From positions 53,219,553 to 53,283,552 of the forward strand of contig JAQMRL010000001.1 of NCBI GenBank assembly GCA_035578175.1: DNA of 64,000 nucleotides, read 5' to 3'. Below the pieces are notes generated by a model that was given only the letters and a program-made list of their open reading frames with translations, searched no databases and was not told the origin of the DNA. Within the stretch, counting starts at the first letter, position 1, and every line of letters begins with the position of its first letter. A program made the position numbers and the translations under genes. The DNA is from Catonia carolina (Eukaryota > Arthropoda > Insecta > Hemiptera > Achilidae). Shown here one piece after another: positions 10,241 to 21,695 of this stretch.

Positions 10241-10704
10241 GTCTACAATTGTTTTTACAGAGCTTAGTTTACATCAATTATTGATTATCTGTATTTTTCT
10301 AATTGAAATCCCATTCAGGCACGGCATTTTTTCATACGTTACAAAAAATCATTTCATCATTCACCGTCTGCATTAGCAGTAATTGCAGAACAGTCGGACG
10401 TTAAGCGGAAAAAAAATAGTTGAAATCTTCAAAAATGGGATTTTTTAAGATAACGGTGTTAGTATGCATTTTACAACAAAAGTGTATTTAACTGAAATTA
10501 TAGAAAATCAAAACCGTACAACTTTTATTTCTAGCCTATTTTTCTACAGAACCTTGTTTAGCGTTAAGTGATTTTCCGCATTTTTAAATCCTAAAGAGGT
10601 TGGTTTTCATTTTACATTGTTTACTCGTGGTTAAACATAGGTTACATTTTTCATTATTTACATTGGGAAGAGAAAGTTGTATGAGTGTTTCACACCAGAT
10701 TTTT
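10241..10704 (+). mobile_element. Family T, partial copy T5, with nested SINE
   Basis: It matches the 3' half of family T: GAGCTTAGTTTAC, GTATGCATTTTACAACAAAA, CCGTACAACTTTTATTT, TTAAGTGATTTTCCGCAT, GGGAAGAGAAAGTTG, and the terminal GAGTGTTTCACACCAGATTT. The 5' half is absent. SINE B1 is inserted at 10303-10416. Confidence 0.7.
10303..10416 (+). repeat. tRNA-derived SINE, family B, copy B1 (5'-truncated)
   Basis: It begins within the B-box region (AATCCCATTCAGGCACGGCA-like) and shares TTCATACGTTACAAAA, TTCACCGTCTGCATTAGCAG and GAACAGTCGGACGTTAAG before an A-run. TTGAAATC occurs at the left edge and again just after the A-run (10420-10427), a likely target duplication. It is inserted in family T copy T5. 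Confidence 0.75.
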
Positions 10705-11685
10705 ACTCTCGTAGACAACACTGTTTTACGAAACATAAAATTTAACGAAACAGTTATTAAGTCAGCGTGTCGTGTATTATAAAAGTAAGAAATTACTATA
10801 AAAAATAATTACATTTGGTTTTTATAAAACGGATTTGTTTTTTAAATTATTTTACCAATTTTTTGTTTATTGGAAAAATTAAATATTTGAAAGATTTGCG
10901 CTGTTTTTAAGATTATCTCTTAGGCGTATTGTTGGTTTACAGTTCATAAAGTAAGCCTATGACTTTCTGAATGCAACAGTTGTAACTGATACATGTTTAC
11001 AAACCAACGACCATTTTTGACAACCTGAATGAATCCTTCGTTGTAGAAGGTTGTGTTTGTTGTTTTACTGTTTTTGGTAACGTCCAGTTTTAGTTTTGTT
11101 GTACAGGGAAAACTGGTTCTTAACGTGTTCACTGTGTTTGGCATCGTGATAATACTATTCCGGGAGAAGACATGTCCGTTGATTTCTTTGCAGTCTCTAC
11201 CACACTGTTATCAACTTCGTTTTTTTCTATCAATGAAACAAGAACTTACGGAATTATTTGTCCAGTTGTGTATTGTTTTCTACTTTCACAATACTTTGCC
11301 CTTTATAATGACCATTGAAAATTCAATTTTTACTTTCTCGTTGCAAATTATCACCATGTTTAGTGAGATTTTTTTTATTAATTATTTTGTTTGCTGCATG
11401 TAATAAAACACATGCGTATTATGCTCTTCGTTTACATTTGCATAAATGTATGTACTGTATGTGACAAACATATGTAATAAATTATCAACGATATCTAGTC
11501 AGATGTTTTTGTTCGTACGAATGATTGTGTCTGTAATGCAGTTTTTCAAGAAAATCAATGGTATTTTATTTTTTATAGATTACGAAAAATTAAATTTCCA
11601 TAATTGTGATGAATATCTCGTCTGTTTGTATGGCGACAGTTTATCTCAGTGTATGTTAAATCATTTTAAAGTAAGAGCCGCGGTT
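10705..11685. other. AT-rich DNA with chance frames
   Basis: The 116-codon frame at 11053-11403 is T-rich and hydrophobic. On the opposite strand a phrase (TFYNEGFIQVVKNG, 10944-11144) faintly recalls the C-terminus of mariner-like transposases, but no other motif supports it, so I leave the stretch unassigned. Confidence 0.3.
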
Positions 11686-11730
11686 ATACGAGGCCTGACT
11701 AACTGAGTTCCGGGTTAACCGAGGTAGTCT
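11686..11730. repeat. Possible pogo/Tigger-like end fragment
   Basis: TACGAGGCCTGACTAACTGA then GTTCCGGGTTAACCGAGGTA resembles the CCTCGnTTAnCCGGACTnA ends of Tigger-like elements. No partner end was found nearby. Confidence 0.4.
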
Positions 11731-11799
11731 GAAAAAGTACCGCGCAAAGGAAAATTCGCATAATGTAGCGGTAAATCGATCATAAACTGTATGTACTGT

Positions 11800-11925
11800 A
11801 CGTCTTGTTTCAGTTGATAGTACAGTAGATCGGAGTGTTAAATTAATTGCACTCGATCTGTTGGTTCCCGGGCTACAATAAATAGTTCTGTTTCTTATCA
11901 CATAGTTAGCCAATTATATGACAAC
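11800..11925 (+). repeat. Family A head fragment, copy 4
   Basis: It matches only the first ~100 bp of family A (GGAGTGTTAAATTAATTGCA, GGGCTACAATAAATAG, TTCTGTTTCTTATCACATAG, CAATTATATGAC) and then stops. It is useful because it defines the 5' end of the family independently of copies 1 and 6. Confidence 0.7.
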
Positions 11926-13109
11926 TATTTAATTGCAGATTGCCTGGTAGTGATGCATCCGATAGTTAGGTGTTCAATTCGTTGGGGTGAGCATGCAATT
12001 TTTCGTGAAAAACGCTGTAGCTGGATCTAACTACTTCACTTATAAACTGAATATTAAGGTCATCATGTAGGATTTTGTTATTGACATAAAAAAGTGCGCA
12101 GGTAATTACACGCAGAAATTTTGATTGAAAGGCTTGTAATTTTTGTAGGTTACTCGGTTTTGCTGTATTTATACCATTTAATACAGGAAAACTATTTTTT
12201 TTTAGACTTAGCTGTCAAAGTATTAGACGTGTTTGGTTATAAATTAAATTAAATAAATGATAGAGCGCTAGGCATTGTGAAATTTAAATGAACGTTGAAA
12301 GTTACTTAAATAGGACATTTACACGGTATAGGAAAATTATCAGGACGGCAATGTAATGTAGTTGTCACGGGTTGAAATAAATAAAAGCTTAAAATTTAAA
12401 AAAAGAAATTTGAAGGACTACTGTAATATTACCGACTGTAGAATAACATAGGCATAGGCCTATCTACTATTAAGTTAAAATTGAGGGAAATCTCTCGGCG
12501 GAAGTGTTTGTTACGAATCACAATGACAGCTTTCCCATGGTCGATTATAATAAACAAAATGATTCACTTTCCCTTTTCCTGAGCGTCACAATTCTGTTCC
12601 CATATTTTGTTTATCTCTTATACTACTCCATTTTATAAAACTAAATTTAAATGTTTAAAAAATACAGTGTTAAGGAAAATGTATTGTTTTCTGCAGTCCA
12701 GTCCTGAACGGAAATGAAGTTGCGTAATCATAAACCTGTATTTTATTATGGTAAATCCGGCTACGAATTTTAATAGTGAAAAAACTACAACTCCATTTGA
12801 ATAACTTCTCAGAACTTGATTAATTTTTTGTTTGTTTTATATTTAAGCTTGAATTGTAATAGTACGATAATCGGGCAGTGATCTTAGCCGAACAACCTTA
12901 ATAAAATGCAAGTTGTTTGACAGACGTGTCAGTAAAACTATGATATAAAATCCCGGTTCTTTACTACACGGTCGTCTCCGAATGGCTTATAGCGTGGTAC
13001 CCGGTAGATATTAAGTTGTAAAAGTCCTTAATTTAAGTTGGCCTATTACATTTAGTACGCACCTTTCAAAATCAAAATATCGTATTCAAAATTCTTCAAA
13101 TGCATTGTA
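11926..13109. other. AT-rich intergenic DNA
   Basis: Nothing recognised on either strand. Confidence 0.4.
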
Positions 13110-13891
13110 CCGGGTGATTTTTTAGTCCTGTTACCCAATTGTTAATGTCTGGTAATTTTTTTTCTAAGAAAGGGATATTTTGTTTTGTGACAAAAAGTTG
13201 GTAGCCCTACTCAACCGGTATAGATACGACAGTTTGAGTTGATTCTCCTTTAATTGCGTAAAATTTTGTGCTGTTTCCAATTGTGTTACGAACAGAATGT
13301 CTTTTACTCTAGAACAACGGGTTTTCATTCTTGAACAATATTTTGCTACAAAATCGTATGCGAGTGTAAAAGAATCATTTCAAATTAAATTTTTTGGTGT
13401 TCCTCCACTCTATTCTAGTCAATTTTTAGGCTAACTAACTGATTTTTAGAGGCAGGTATTGTTTGCAGCAGAAAACGTAGTGGTCGACCAACTCTCTTGA
13501 CAGATGACGTTAAGAGAATGTGAAAACAAGATTGCTCAATTCTCCATGGAAATGTTTACAAAAAATTTCCTCGCATGTTGATTTGTCATGTTCGAGTGCT
13601 CAGAAAGCTGCTAAGAAATTGAAATTGTATCCGTATCACATACGATTAGTTCTAGAGCTTCAGCCTCCAGATTTAAACAAGAGATTGTTTTAGGATAAAA
13701 GACATTCTGTTCGTAGCACGACCGGAAATGGCACAAAATTTTACACAGCTCAAGAAGAATCAACTCACACTGCCATATCCATACTGGTTGAGTAGGGCTA
13801 TCAACTTAGTGTCACAAAACAAAATTTATTTTTTTTAGAAAAATATTACCAGACATTAACAATTAGGTAACAGAACTAAAAAATCACTCTG
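13110..13891 (+). mobile_element. Palindromic Tc-like element with duplicated 5' end
   Basis: A 782-bp element lies between TA dinucleotides (13108-13109 and 13892-13893). Each end is an arm of about 200 bp, and the two arms are inverted copies of each other (GTGATTTTTTAGT.CTGTTAC; ..AACAGAATGTCTTTTA). The left arm leads into an ATG at 13297 that opens a frame of 45 codons (MSFTLEQRVFILEQYF), continuing in broken frames through KKLKLYPYHIRLV and ELQPPDLNKR at about 13684. This is the N-terminal helix-turn-helix (DUF4817-type) of Tc3-like transposases. The DDE domain is absent. The right arm (13685-13891) repeats the 5' UTR, ATG and first codons in inverse, so both ends are 5' ends. Confidence 0.85.
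13297..13684 (+). pseudogene. Tc-like transposase N-terminal fragment
   Basis: The frame runs ATG to stop at 13297-13434 and then continues with frameshifts. Recognisable stretches are VCSRKRSGRPTLLTDDVKR-like (about 13460-13520), SPWKCLQKISSQVDLSCSSA, QKAAKKLKLYPYHIRLV and LELQPPDLNKR. These match the DNA-binding part of DUF4817-containing Tc/mariner transposases, where R.GRP..L.DD and LHPY...VQEL are usual landmarks. Translation stops exactly where the inverted right arm begins, so the catalytic half was lost in the rearrangement. Confidence 0.75.
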
Positions 13892-13954
13892 TAGAAACCA
13901 TCATTGTATTGTTCTTGGTAGGTACTTCTTTTAGTGTATTTTAAGTCTCATCTT

Positions 13955-14120
13955 AATTTTGGTTATTGACTACTTTGGGTTGAGGAACGGTGGGTTTGAT
14001 CTTTTAATAATTTCAAGACCCTGGCCGGGAATCGAACCCAGAACTTCCGCTATGCAGCACAGCACGCTAACTACTGCGCTTAAAGCGGAGGTCCTGGGTT
14101 CGATCGGCAAAGCAACAACA
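13955..14120 (-). repeat. tRNA-like SINE, family C, inverted pair
   Basis: On the minus strand 13955-14082 reads GCGCAGTAGTTAGCGTGCTG, GCGGAAGTTCTGGGTTCGAT, TCCCGGCCAGGGTCTTGAAA, then AAACCCACCGTTCCTCAACC and CAAAGTAGTC. GGTTCGATTCC is a tRNA-type B box. At about 14083 the sequence flips to a + strand piece (AAGCGGAGGTCCTGGGTTCG), forming an imperfect head-to-head pair. Confidence 0.75.
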
Positions 14121-15699
14121 AATTAATTAATTTAATTTTTTACGTCAAGTTTTGATTGAAATTAAATTAAATTTTCAGCCGTTAAGCAACTAGAGGTTTA
14201 AATTTTTACTTGGTGTTGTCAAAGAAAGTATTTATCGTACAACGTTTTAAACATGTGGTTTTTAAAGCGAAATGAATCGGAAAAAGCATTTTAAATTCTA
14301 TCTATCTGTCCGGAAAACTCTTGGCTTCCTCTGTTGATGATAGAATTTATTTAAATTTGTTATATCGAGATTTTGGAAGAAAAAAAATTGAGATTTAGTT
14401 TTCTAATTAAATTTTATTTTCTTTAGTTTTCAAATTTAGTTAAAATTTGTTATATCGAGATTTTAGATCAGAAATTTTTGAAAATCTTTAGAGTTTCTCT
14501 AACGGATTTTGATAAAATTTTATTTTTGTATTACAGAACTCGGTATGATAGGCAATTACTAGAGGTAGATAATTCTTTCGACCTGAGTTGTTGATGATTA
14601 AACAGCGCAAGTTGTCGAAGAAGACGATATTTGCAAACCCATTTTATAGCAGCCCTTTCGAGGCTAGCAATGGCTAGTAAAATTACACAAAAGTTTTCAG
14701 TTGGTGTTAAACTGTAATTTTGACATTGTGTATTCAACTGTTTTTAACGATATCCTAAATTCCCATTTAAAATAATTTTTGTTAATTCTAACCGTGTTAA
14801 ATTATGAAGTGGTATTAATCACCGACAGTAATTAAATTACAGACGATCAGGATGTAATAATATTGCGTGGTGTATTCACTGCTCCTTGCCATTTCCTTGA
14901 AGACTACAATTTACTGCAGCACAGTATATCGAGCGTTTCTGCCCTAATTGTAATTGGAACACTTCAGTATACATTTTTAATGTATTTAATTATAACCTCA
15001 TAAATATTGTAATTACTTCCTAATTAATTAGTGTACGAAAAATAGAACTGCTTAAACCCTTGTTAGTTTTATTTCTATGGTAAAACCGTAAAATGTTACG
15101 GCATCACAGGTACTTATTAAGGTATAGCGTTGTGTTTGAAATTAAAATATTTTTACATTTAATGCCTTTTGAAGGAATTTTATGTTCTTTTTATTACTAC
15201 AATATGATCTACATTTCGGTCGGTCTGTTCTTATTATTACGGTATGTCAAAAATTCCAGCGTAAATACTATACGTAATCTTTTAGGGAAAGTGAATTCAT
15301 GTTCTGGGTTTATTTTAATTTTTTCCTGAATATTTATTTTATATACCGATTTATGAGTTCTTTCCCGGTTTTTAAAGTTGTGATCACAAAACCGGAAGTT
15401 TTTTTTACAATACTTTGTAAAATTTTTATTGTAGATTAGTTATCACCTTTTTATTTATTGGGAAAATACAGTTAGTAGCACTGATCTAAAATTCAACAAT
15501 TTCTGGATCTGGATTCCAGATCCCTGATTAATTTAGTGTTTTTTTATTATTTTTCTTTGTTAAAAGTAACAAGGGACCACGTAGTGATAACCATTTCTTT
15601 CTCATTTATTTAATTCTTTTCCAGAACTGCTTCATTTTTTGGACCAGTTAGTTTCTATTTTTTCCATGAAATCTTTGTTGGCTTTGATTTCGATTATAT
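14121..15699. other. AT-rich intergenic DNA
   Basis: A short local duplication (AATTTGTTATATCGAGATTT at about 14355 and 14447) is the only structure seen. The frames at 14531-14737 and 15093-15329 have no domain. Confidence 0.4.
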
Positions 15700-16148
15700 T
15701 TTTATTTCAGTCTGTATTTTTCTCAACAAATTCGTTAAAAATGGGATTTTTTGAAATATTGTGGTCTTAGTATGCATTTACGGCAAAAATATACCCTACA
15801 TAATCAAAGTTAATAGCAAATAATTTTTTTGTTTAACGTCCGACTGTTCTGCAATTACTGCTAATGCAGACTGTGAAGGATAAAATGATTTTTTGTAACG
15901 TATGAAAATATGCCGTGCCTGAATGGGATTCGAACCCATAAATAAAACCCATAGCAAAAAAAAAAAATCTGGACTTTTTATTTTAAGCATTTTCTTTTAC
16001 TGAGCGTAGTTTAGCATTAATTAGTGATTTCCTGTATTTTTAAATTTAACAGATGTTGATTTTCATTTTGCGTCATTCATTCTTGATTACAATATTTTTC
16101 ATTTTACATTGGCAAGAAAAAGTCGTGTGAGTGTTTCAACCTATTTTT
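15700..16148 (+). mobile_element. Family T, partial copy T6, with nested SINE
   Basis: It has the 3' half of family T: AAATGGGATTTTTTGAAATA, TTAGTATGCATTTACG, the SINE interruption, GAGCGTAGTTTAGC, TTGATTTTCATTTTGCGTCA, GGCAAGAAAAAGTCGTGTGA and GTGTTTCAACC. SINE B2 splits it at 15824-15939. Confidence 0.65.
15824..15939 (-). repeat. tRNA-derived SINE, family B, copy B2
   Basis: It is the minus-strand equivalent of B1: a T-run, then TTTAACGTCCGACTGTTCTG, TGCAATTACTGCTAATGCAG, TTTTTTGTAACGTATGAAAA, TGCCGTGCCTGAATGGGATT and CGAACCCA. It ends at the B box, so the tRNA head is truncated. It sits inside family T copy T6. ATAGCAAA occurs on both sides and may be the target duplication. Confidence 0.75.
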
Positions 16149-16803
16149 TTTAAATTGATCTTATTTTATTCTCTGTAGATGTCCGTAGATGTAACTCATG
16201 TAATTCTGGATCTCATTATTTGTATTAGGACATAATTCACGTAGTTCTTTATTGGATCTTAAAGAAATTCTCCTCATTTGTTTTTTGTTTATTGGTCCTA
16301 AGGGAAAATATTAAGAGTTATGATTAATAGTACTTGCTGTATAAAGCACAACCGCAAGAAAATTCCGTTATATGTGTAAAATTCCTTTATCAGTAGTTAA
16401 TGGTAGTCAACTTTTTGTGAAGAAGAAAAAACCATAATAATCATGGGTTATTTATATATATACTCCTTGTCTAACAGTAGTTAAACGTCTACAGTTATAT
16501 AAAGGTGTTCATATTAAGAAACTCCTTATTAAGTTGGTATTTACTACATCGTAGTACAAACCACAGTCAATAATAATGTATGCAGTAATAATGTACACCA
16601 ACTTACTTCTATATTGTTATAATTAATGTAGTACAGTGAAATAATATGTCTATCTAACTATACGTCTAATATAAATAACTTGTAAACCATGGTATTTATT
16701 TACAATTTCTGAATTATAATTGCAGTTTTTTTGCAATTAAATAAATCATGAAATGTTTTGTCTGTAAACGGCTAATAGTTTTTTGTTCCTTAATTCTGTC
16801 GTA
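16149..16803. other. AT-rich intergenic DNA
   Basis: Nothing recognised. Confidence 0.4.
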
Positions 16804-18396
16804 CAGGATGTTTCAAAAAGGGTGACTCGGTTTAGATGATACGAATGTAGTACAAAATATTAAATTAATAAAATATTTATTATAGTTTTATGGAACAATA
16901 TTCAAATTACTGTGAAACTTACCCATTTATAACTTATAATAGATGTTAAAAATTATTCCGTGTTACCCGAATGCTGGTTCGTACACGTTTCGTAATATTT
17001 GTACCCACTTGTAATGTTTATTTATCAGTGTTATTGCACTAAATTGTAATAATAAAAAATTGTAATTGTAATAGTGTAATTTTTTGCACTCGATCTCCTA
17101 GTTCAAGGGCTACAAAAAATAGTTCTGTTTCTTTTCACATGGTCACCCAATTAAATGACTGAAGTGTTTAATAACAGAAGGATTAGAGGTGTAAAAACAC
17201 TAGTCAAGAGTTTTCTCCTCTGCGAATAATGAATTTCAACATAATACAGCTGGAACCGTCGGTGAATGAAATGGAAGATGTCATTTGAAGAGTGGAAAGT
17301 AGTGCTTTACAGAGGCCGTGACGAGCTGATAAGCATACTTTTTACTCAGTGAGGAAGGTATGGTAAACCACCTCACTCCTCTTTTACTTAGTAAAGCCTC
17401 GAGAGGTTCGGATCAGCCTTTCAGCTGATGACCAAACAACAAAGAAATCTCATGTTCTGTGTTCGCTTTCAATTCGTCAAGTGGATAAGGTTTTTTTAAA
17501 ACGGAATTTTTAAATACCCCCAAAAGAAAAGGTCTGCTGGCGTAAGATCTGGGGATCTTGGAAGCAGCAACCCTTTCGATATCAACAAATAATGGCAAAA
17601 AACTCCCATAATGTTTAGCATGTCATCGGCTGTATAGAAATTGTGTTATGCTGCTGGAACAAACATTCTAGTTCGTGTAAATCTTGACAGTGCAATAAAC
17701 TGATGGATTAAGTTACGATAAATCACACTAGTTTGACTAAATATAGCCATCCAAATGAAACCACGCCTCATCTCTAAATTAAACACGATCCAACACCTCA
17801 ATACCGTTTTCATCAACAAGAGAACGGAACAAACGAGAATATTGTTTCCGTTTTTAATACTGTTAAACGTTTTCATTGGTCTACTAGTTGTCGCTATTGT
17901 ACGTACGACAGTGATGCAGTGAACATGCAAATATAATATTTTAGTAGCCCTAAAACTGTAGATAGTGAAATCTCAGCCTGTAAAGATAGCTTCCTGAGCG
18001 ATTTACTAGGAGAGCTAGTCAAACGTTCTTGTACGCTCCCTATCTCATTAAATTTATTTAACAAACGCTACATTGTCGACTTATTCGAAGCAGTTTGGCG
18101 TTGGGAAACTGAAAATCTTGTTTTTTCTCGTTCGTTAGATTCTAAAGCGAAATAAGTCTTAAGAATTAATACACGTGTTCGTCTTTGGAAAACAACATCA
18201 TTGAGGTAATAGAGGAATGGGTACTGGAATATCACGGATGCACTATAACGACATTTCAGTTGTTACAAGATGTTAACTTTGAGTACAGTGTTGCCAGCTG
18301 ACATTTAAGGCATAGCTTTAGTAAGACATAATATTTATCTATGTATTACTTCTACCTTCTTAGTGTTACGGTGCATCCTTCGTGTGAAACTCCCGG
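16804..18396 (-). mobile_element. Decayed Tc3-like element with nested family A
   Basis: The left end is TA + CAGGATGTTTCAAAAAGGGT (16802-), typical of Tc3/DUF4817-type TIRs. A likely right end is GTGAAACTCCCGGTA at 18384-18398. On the minus strand, from 18260 down to 17440, frame-shifted pieces read FSKDEHV, then VDENGIEVLDRV, RDEAWFHLDGYI (first catalytic Asp region), PRSPDLTPADLFF-like and LDEL(K)..TEHEISLLF. A C-terminal piece (ITKRVRTSIRV) lies beyond the family A insertion (17071-17434), at about 16970-17030. All of it is pseudogenised. It belongs to the same broad family as the 13.1-kb element but has different ends. Confidence 0.7.
17071..17434 (+). repeat. Family A SINE-like repeat, copy 5, nested in a Tc3-like element
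   Basis: It runs from GTGTAATTTTTTGCACTCGA to CAGCCTTTCAGCTGATGACC and a short CAAACAACAAAG tail. The shared frame is broken. The 3' hairpin stem keeps pairing although one base has changed (CAGC-CTTTCA-GCTG). The insertion splits the 3' part of the transposon. Confidence 0.8.
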
Positions 18397-18587
18397 TATT
18401 TATCAGAGCGACTAAAATTTATTTTACTTTTTTATAAGTACAGATTTTTTTATTGTATAATGTAGTCTACAATTTTTTAACTGAAAGTTAACTAGAACAG
18501 AATTATAATAGTTTTAATGTTAAAGACCCTAAGAAGACCTCGGTAGTCCAACTGTGGTTTAAGTTTTTAATTAATGTTTTTTAAAAG

Positions 18588-19165
18588 ACTAGCTACCCTT
18601 CGCTCGCTTCGCTACATGGAAAACTTAAAGCGTTTACTTTTCACAAAAACTTACACGTTGAAAGCCGACTCACGCCTTTACAAATAAAACCAGTTAGTAT
18701 TGAAAATATAAACTTTCTTGACAGTATGTATCACCAGTGGAAGGGGACAAATACAACCTGACAATTACTGAATAATGTGTAATGAGAGAAAAATGAATTA
18801 AATTAGTTTCTAAAAAAAGGTTCGTTCTCTTTAATGTTTTCAACGTTTACATAATTTTTGAAAAAAATTTTATGAAAAGGGGAGAGAAAACTATACATGT
18901 ACACAACAGATAGTAGAAGACAAAATAATCGATGGGAGATTTTAACTTACCAAATAAATAAAGTAAGAAAATTGCTTCATTTTACCCAATCGCAATTATT
19001 TATAATCAGAATGTGAATACATTATATCGTAATGCCATGTAGCATTATCAGTAATATGTTATTCAGGAAGCTCTAAGTTTCCAAATAGTGAAAGAAATTT
19101 TGAAATCGGTTATACGTTTTTGAGATTACCTCGTACAAACAAACAAACTTTACGTCCATGATTTT
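18588..19165 (+). repeat. Arthropod-type interspersed repeat (class unknown)
   Basis: It starts ACTAGCTACCCTTCGCTCGC TTCGCT and ends GAAATCGGTTATACGTTTTT followed by GAGATTACCTCGTACAAACA and AACAAAC. This start/end pair (..GCTCGCTTCGCT.. and AAATCGGTT..CG..TTTGAG.....ACAAACAAAC) occurs widely in insect repeats. I do not assign it to a class. Confidence 0.5.
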
Positions 19166-19800
19166 TTTTCAAGTTATATTTTGAGAAAAACATTTTTACC
19201 ATTTATCACTTGGTATCCTAAGTTGTAGAAAATTTTTTGTTGTACATATCTTGTTAAGAATGTTACATGTATTTAATATATTCGTTAATTGTTTTTGAAA
19301 TTCTCATTCTGCCGTCGTATGTTTAATTTAGTATTTTTTGTACCTATACAGCGTATTTAAGAATCTCTTCATAACTGCAAACCCCCTCACAGACACTGGC
19401 ACACAACACCAATTTTTAAACTCCCCAACCAGCTAGACAGGTGAAGTTCGTTGTATTTTTTCTTTAGTGGTAGGACAGACAAATCGAAGTAGTTCGATCA
19501 CTTGCGACTACCTTAAAGGAAGAGATATATTTTTATACCTTTTCGAGTTCTTCGGCATCCGTTGTGTATGTGTTAACTAGGAAAATGAAAGCATTTACAT
19601 TTCAGTTGCTTGCGCCTCAGGGGTCAAATAGTAGTGATTACCATACCTGATTATACATATTTTCATACCTTCCCAAAGAGCTGCAGTTCTGAAATCGGCA
19701 TCCATATTCCGTACGTGATATTTAAGGTAGAAAGTGGATCACTATCCAGATGCAGTACTATTGTTTTGCATATTATTTCTGTAAACTTCCCAAAGAACTT
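19166..19800. other. Intergenic DNA, nothing recognised
   Basis: The 73-codon frame at 19610-19831 has no domain. Confidence 0.35.
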
Positions 19801-20060
19801 TTTTTTGTCGTCAGTCTCCCGACTGGTTTGATGCAGTTCGCCAAGCTTGTATCTTGCGCAAGTCGTTTCATATCTACGTACCTATAACACCCTACATCTT
19901 TCAAATTTGCTTTAAATAATCTAACATTTGCCTCTCCGTACAATTCATTCCCTCAATATGACCTTCCATGTACTTCTTTTTTAATCCACTTTTCTAAGAA
20001 CCTCTAAATTACTTTTTTTGTCCAACCTCTTAAACAATCTATAATTCTAAAATTAGTATT
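19801..20060 (-). pseudogene. LINE ORF2 C-terminal fragment with internal deletion
   Basis: It is the same LINE family as 4459-5757. On the + strand it starts with a T-run and GTCAGTCTCCCGACTGGTTT GATGCAG. The minus-strand reading gives LEVLRKVD (just past the RT domain) and then the end of the ORF (..RQMLDYLK..KDVGC.RYVDMKRLAQD.., then TSRETDD). The GHILRH region between them is missing relative to the 4.5-kb copy. Confidence 0.65.
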
Positions 20061-21695
20061 TTTAGAGCGTTAGTATTTTTAGACCGATATGTAGAAAAAG
20101 TAAAGTTTGTAGTGAACACTGGAGAAATAATAACCAGTTTAAAGAGCTGAATTGCTAATATTTTATTTGTAAAACTTTTAGCTAACAGTAATTTTGAGTG
20201 GAGGTGCTTGATTATAGCATGTCATTAATTACTTCTTTTTGAAATCCATTAGAATTTATCGCGCATCTATGATTTTGGTTGTGAAGCTGCAGGATATAAA
20301 AAATAACTATAACGTTTAAATTAGAGATTTTGATGTATAAAAAGTATTGTATTTAAGTTTTGAAAATGAACTACAGCTGTGATTTTTATGATTTAACCCA
20401 GTAGTTTTCTTAAGTAGATAATGAACTATAATAATGTTTTGTACTGTGTATATTGCAGTATTTTATGACTAAAATTTAGGAAATTTTATTTATGTGGTTT
20501 TTACTAAAAGGTGTTAATAGTAACTGAATAGATTTGAAATTGTGTAGGAAAACACGTAGGTAAGCTCTAATGTAATGTAAGGAAAATCTGTTAAATCATT
20601 CAATTTAATGATGTCAATCCAAGTAAAATGATTGTAGTCGACCTACGTACCCTAAAGCCAGTTATGTAGTTCTGTACTCTTGTAATGATCACTTAATGTC
20701 ATTACTACAATTTCACCTTTTACCTTTTTCATTTTGTCATTCCCGTAAGATTTTATTGCAAATGTCTATTAACATACACCTAAGTGATGTTTAAGAATAG
20801 TAGGTTCATTTTTATTTTTTATGTGACATTTTGTCAACGCCAACAGAATTCCCGCTACGTTTACCTTTTAATCTTTAACTTCCTAAACTTTACTGTTTAT
20901 CGTTATCATTAAACGGACACATCAAAGAATAAACGAATACGGTACATTTAAATTTAAACCTATTATGGCGCAATAATGTCATTGTAAAGAAAAGAAGTTT
21001 AAATCGTAAATTATTGCGATTATTTTAGTGTCTTGGCTTTCATCGGCCTTGAATACATTGAAATAGTATATAATATTTTATTTTTATATTAAGATATTTT
21101 ATAATAATTTTCAAAAATTTACGTACATTATTCTTGCGTCAGTTTTGTGTGTCAAGATGCGGATGAATGTTTGTAGATTTCCTTCGTCACTGATTATATT
21201 ACCGTTCTCTGTTTCCTTCAACACTGTGTCATGCATTTCCTCTTGCTGCTTTTTTTCTTTCTTCAGTCCAATGCCACTTCATCACTTTCTCAGCTCTCCA
21301 AATACATAATTTCCCATCGTTTTTACTATTTTTATTAAAATTTGATCATTGCTGTTGTGATTTCGTGGTTTATTCGTTTCAGAAAACATACCTACAGCGA
21401 TTCTAAATCGGTTTGTATAAACAAACCAAATCACTTAAATTTTTTTCTGATATTGTCCTCTTTTTTGATAAAATTTAATTATGATAGATTTTTTTGCCTC
21501 TCAGAGTTACGTAAGTTGTACAGTAAAATAAAAACTCGTTAAAAATAAAAATAAAATAAATCTTTAGTTGTCAGCGACCAAAAATCGTCAGATGCAGTTA
21601 TACGTACTTTTAAATCTATTTTAACAAACAATATTTTTTTACAATTAAGTATGAACAAAACAAAAATAACTAATTCATTAAATTACTACTTAATT
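20061..21695. other. AT-rich intergenic DNA
   Basis: No repeat family or domain seen; the frame at 21342-21542 is low-complexity. Confidence 0.4.

Noticed and set aside
10944..11144. mariner transposase C-terminus on the minus strand
   Set aside because: Only one loose phrase (TFYNEGFIQVVKNG) resembles the family; no catalytic motifs or TIR.
11053..11403. 116-codon hydrophobic frame as a membrane protein gene
   Set aside because: T-rich DNA produces hydrophobic chance frames; there is no domain, no partner exons, and the opposite strand also has an open frame.
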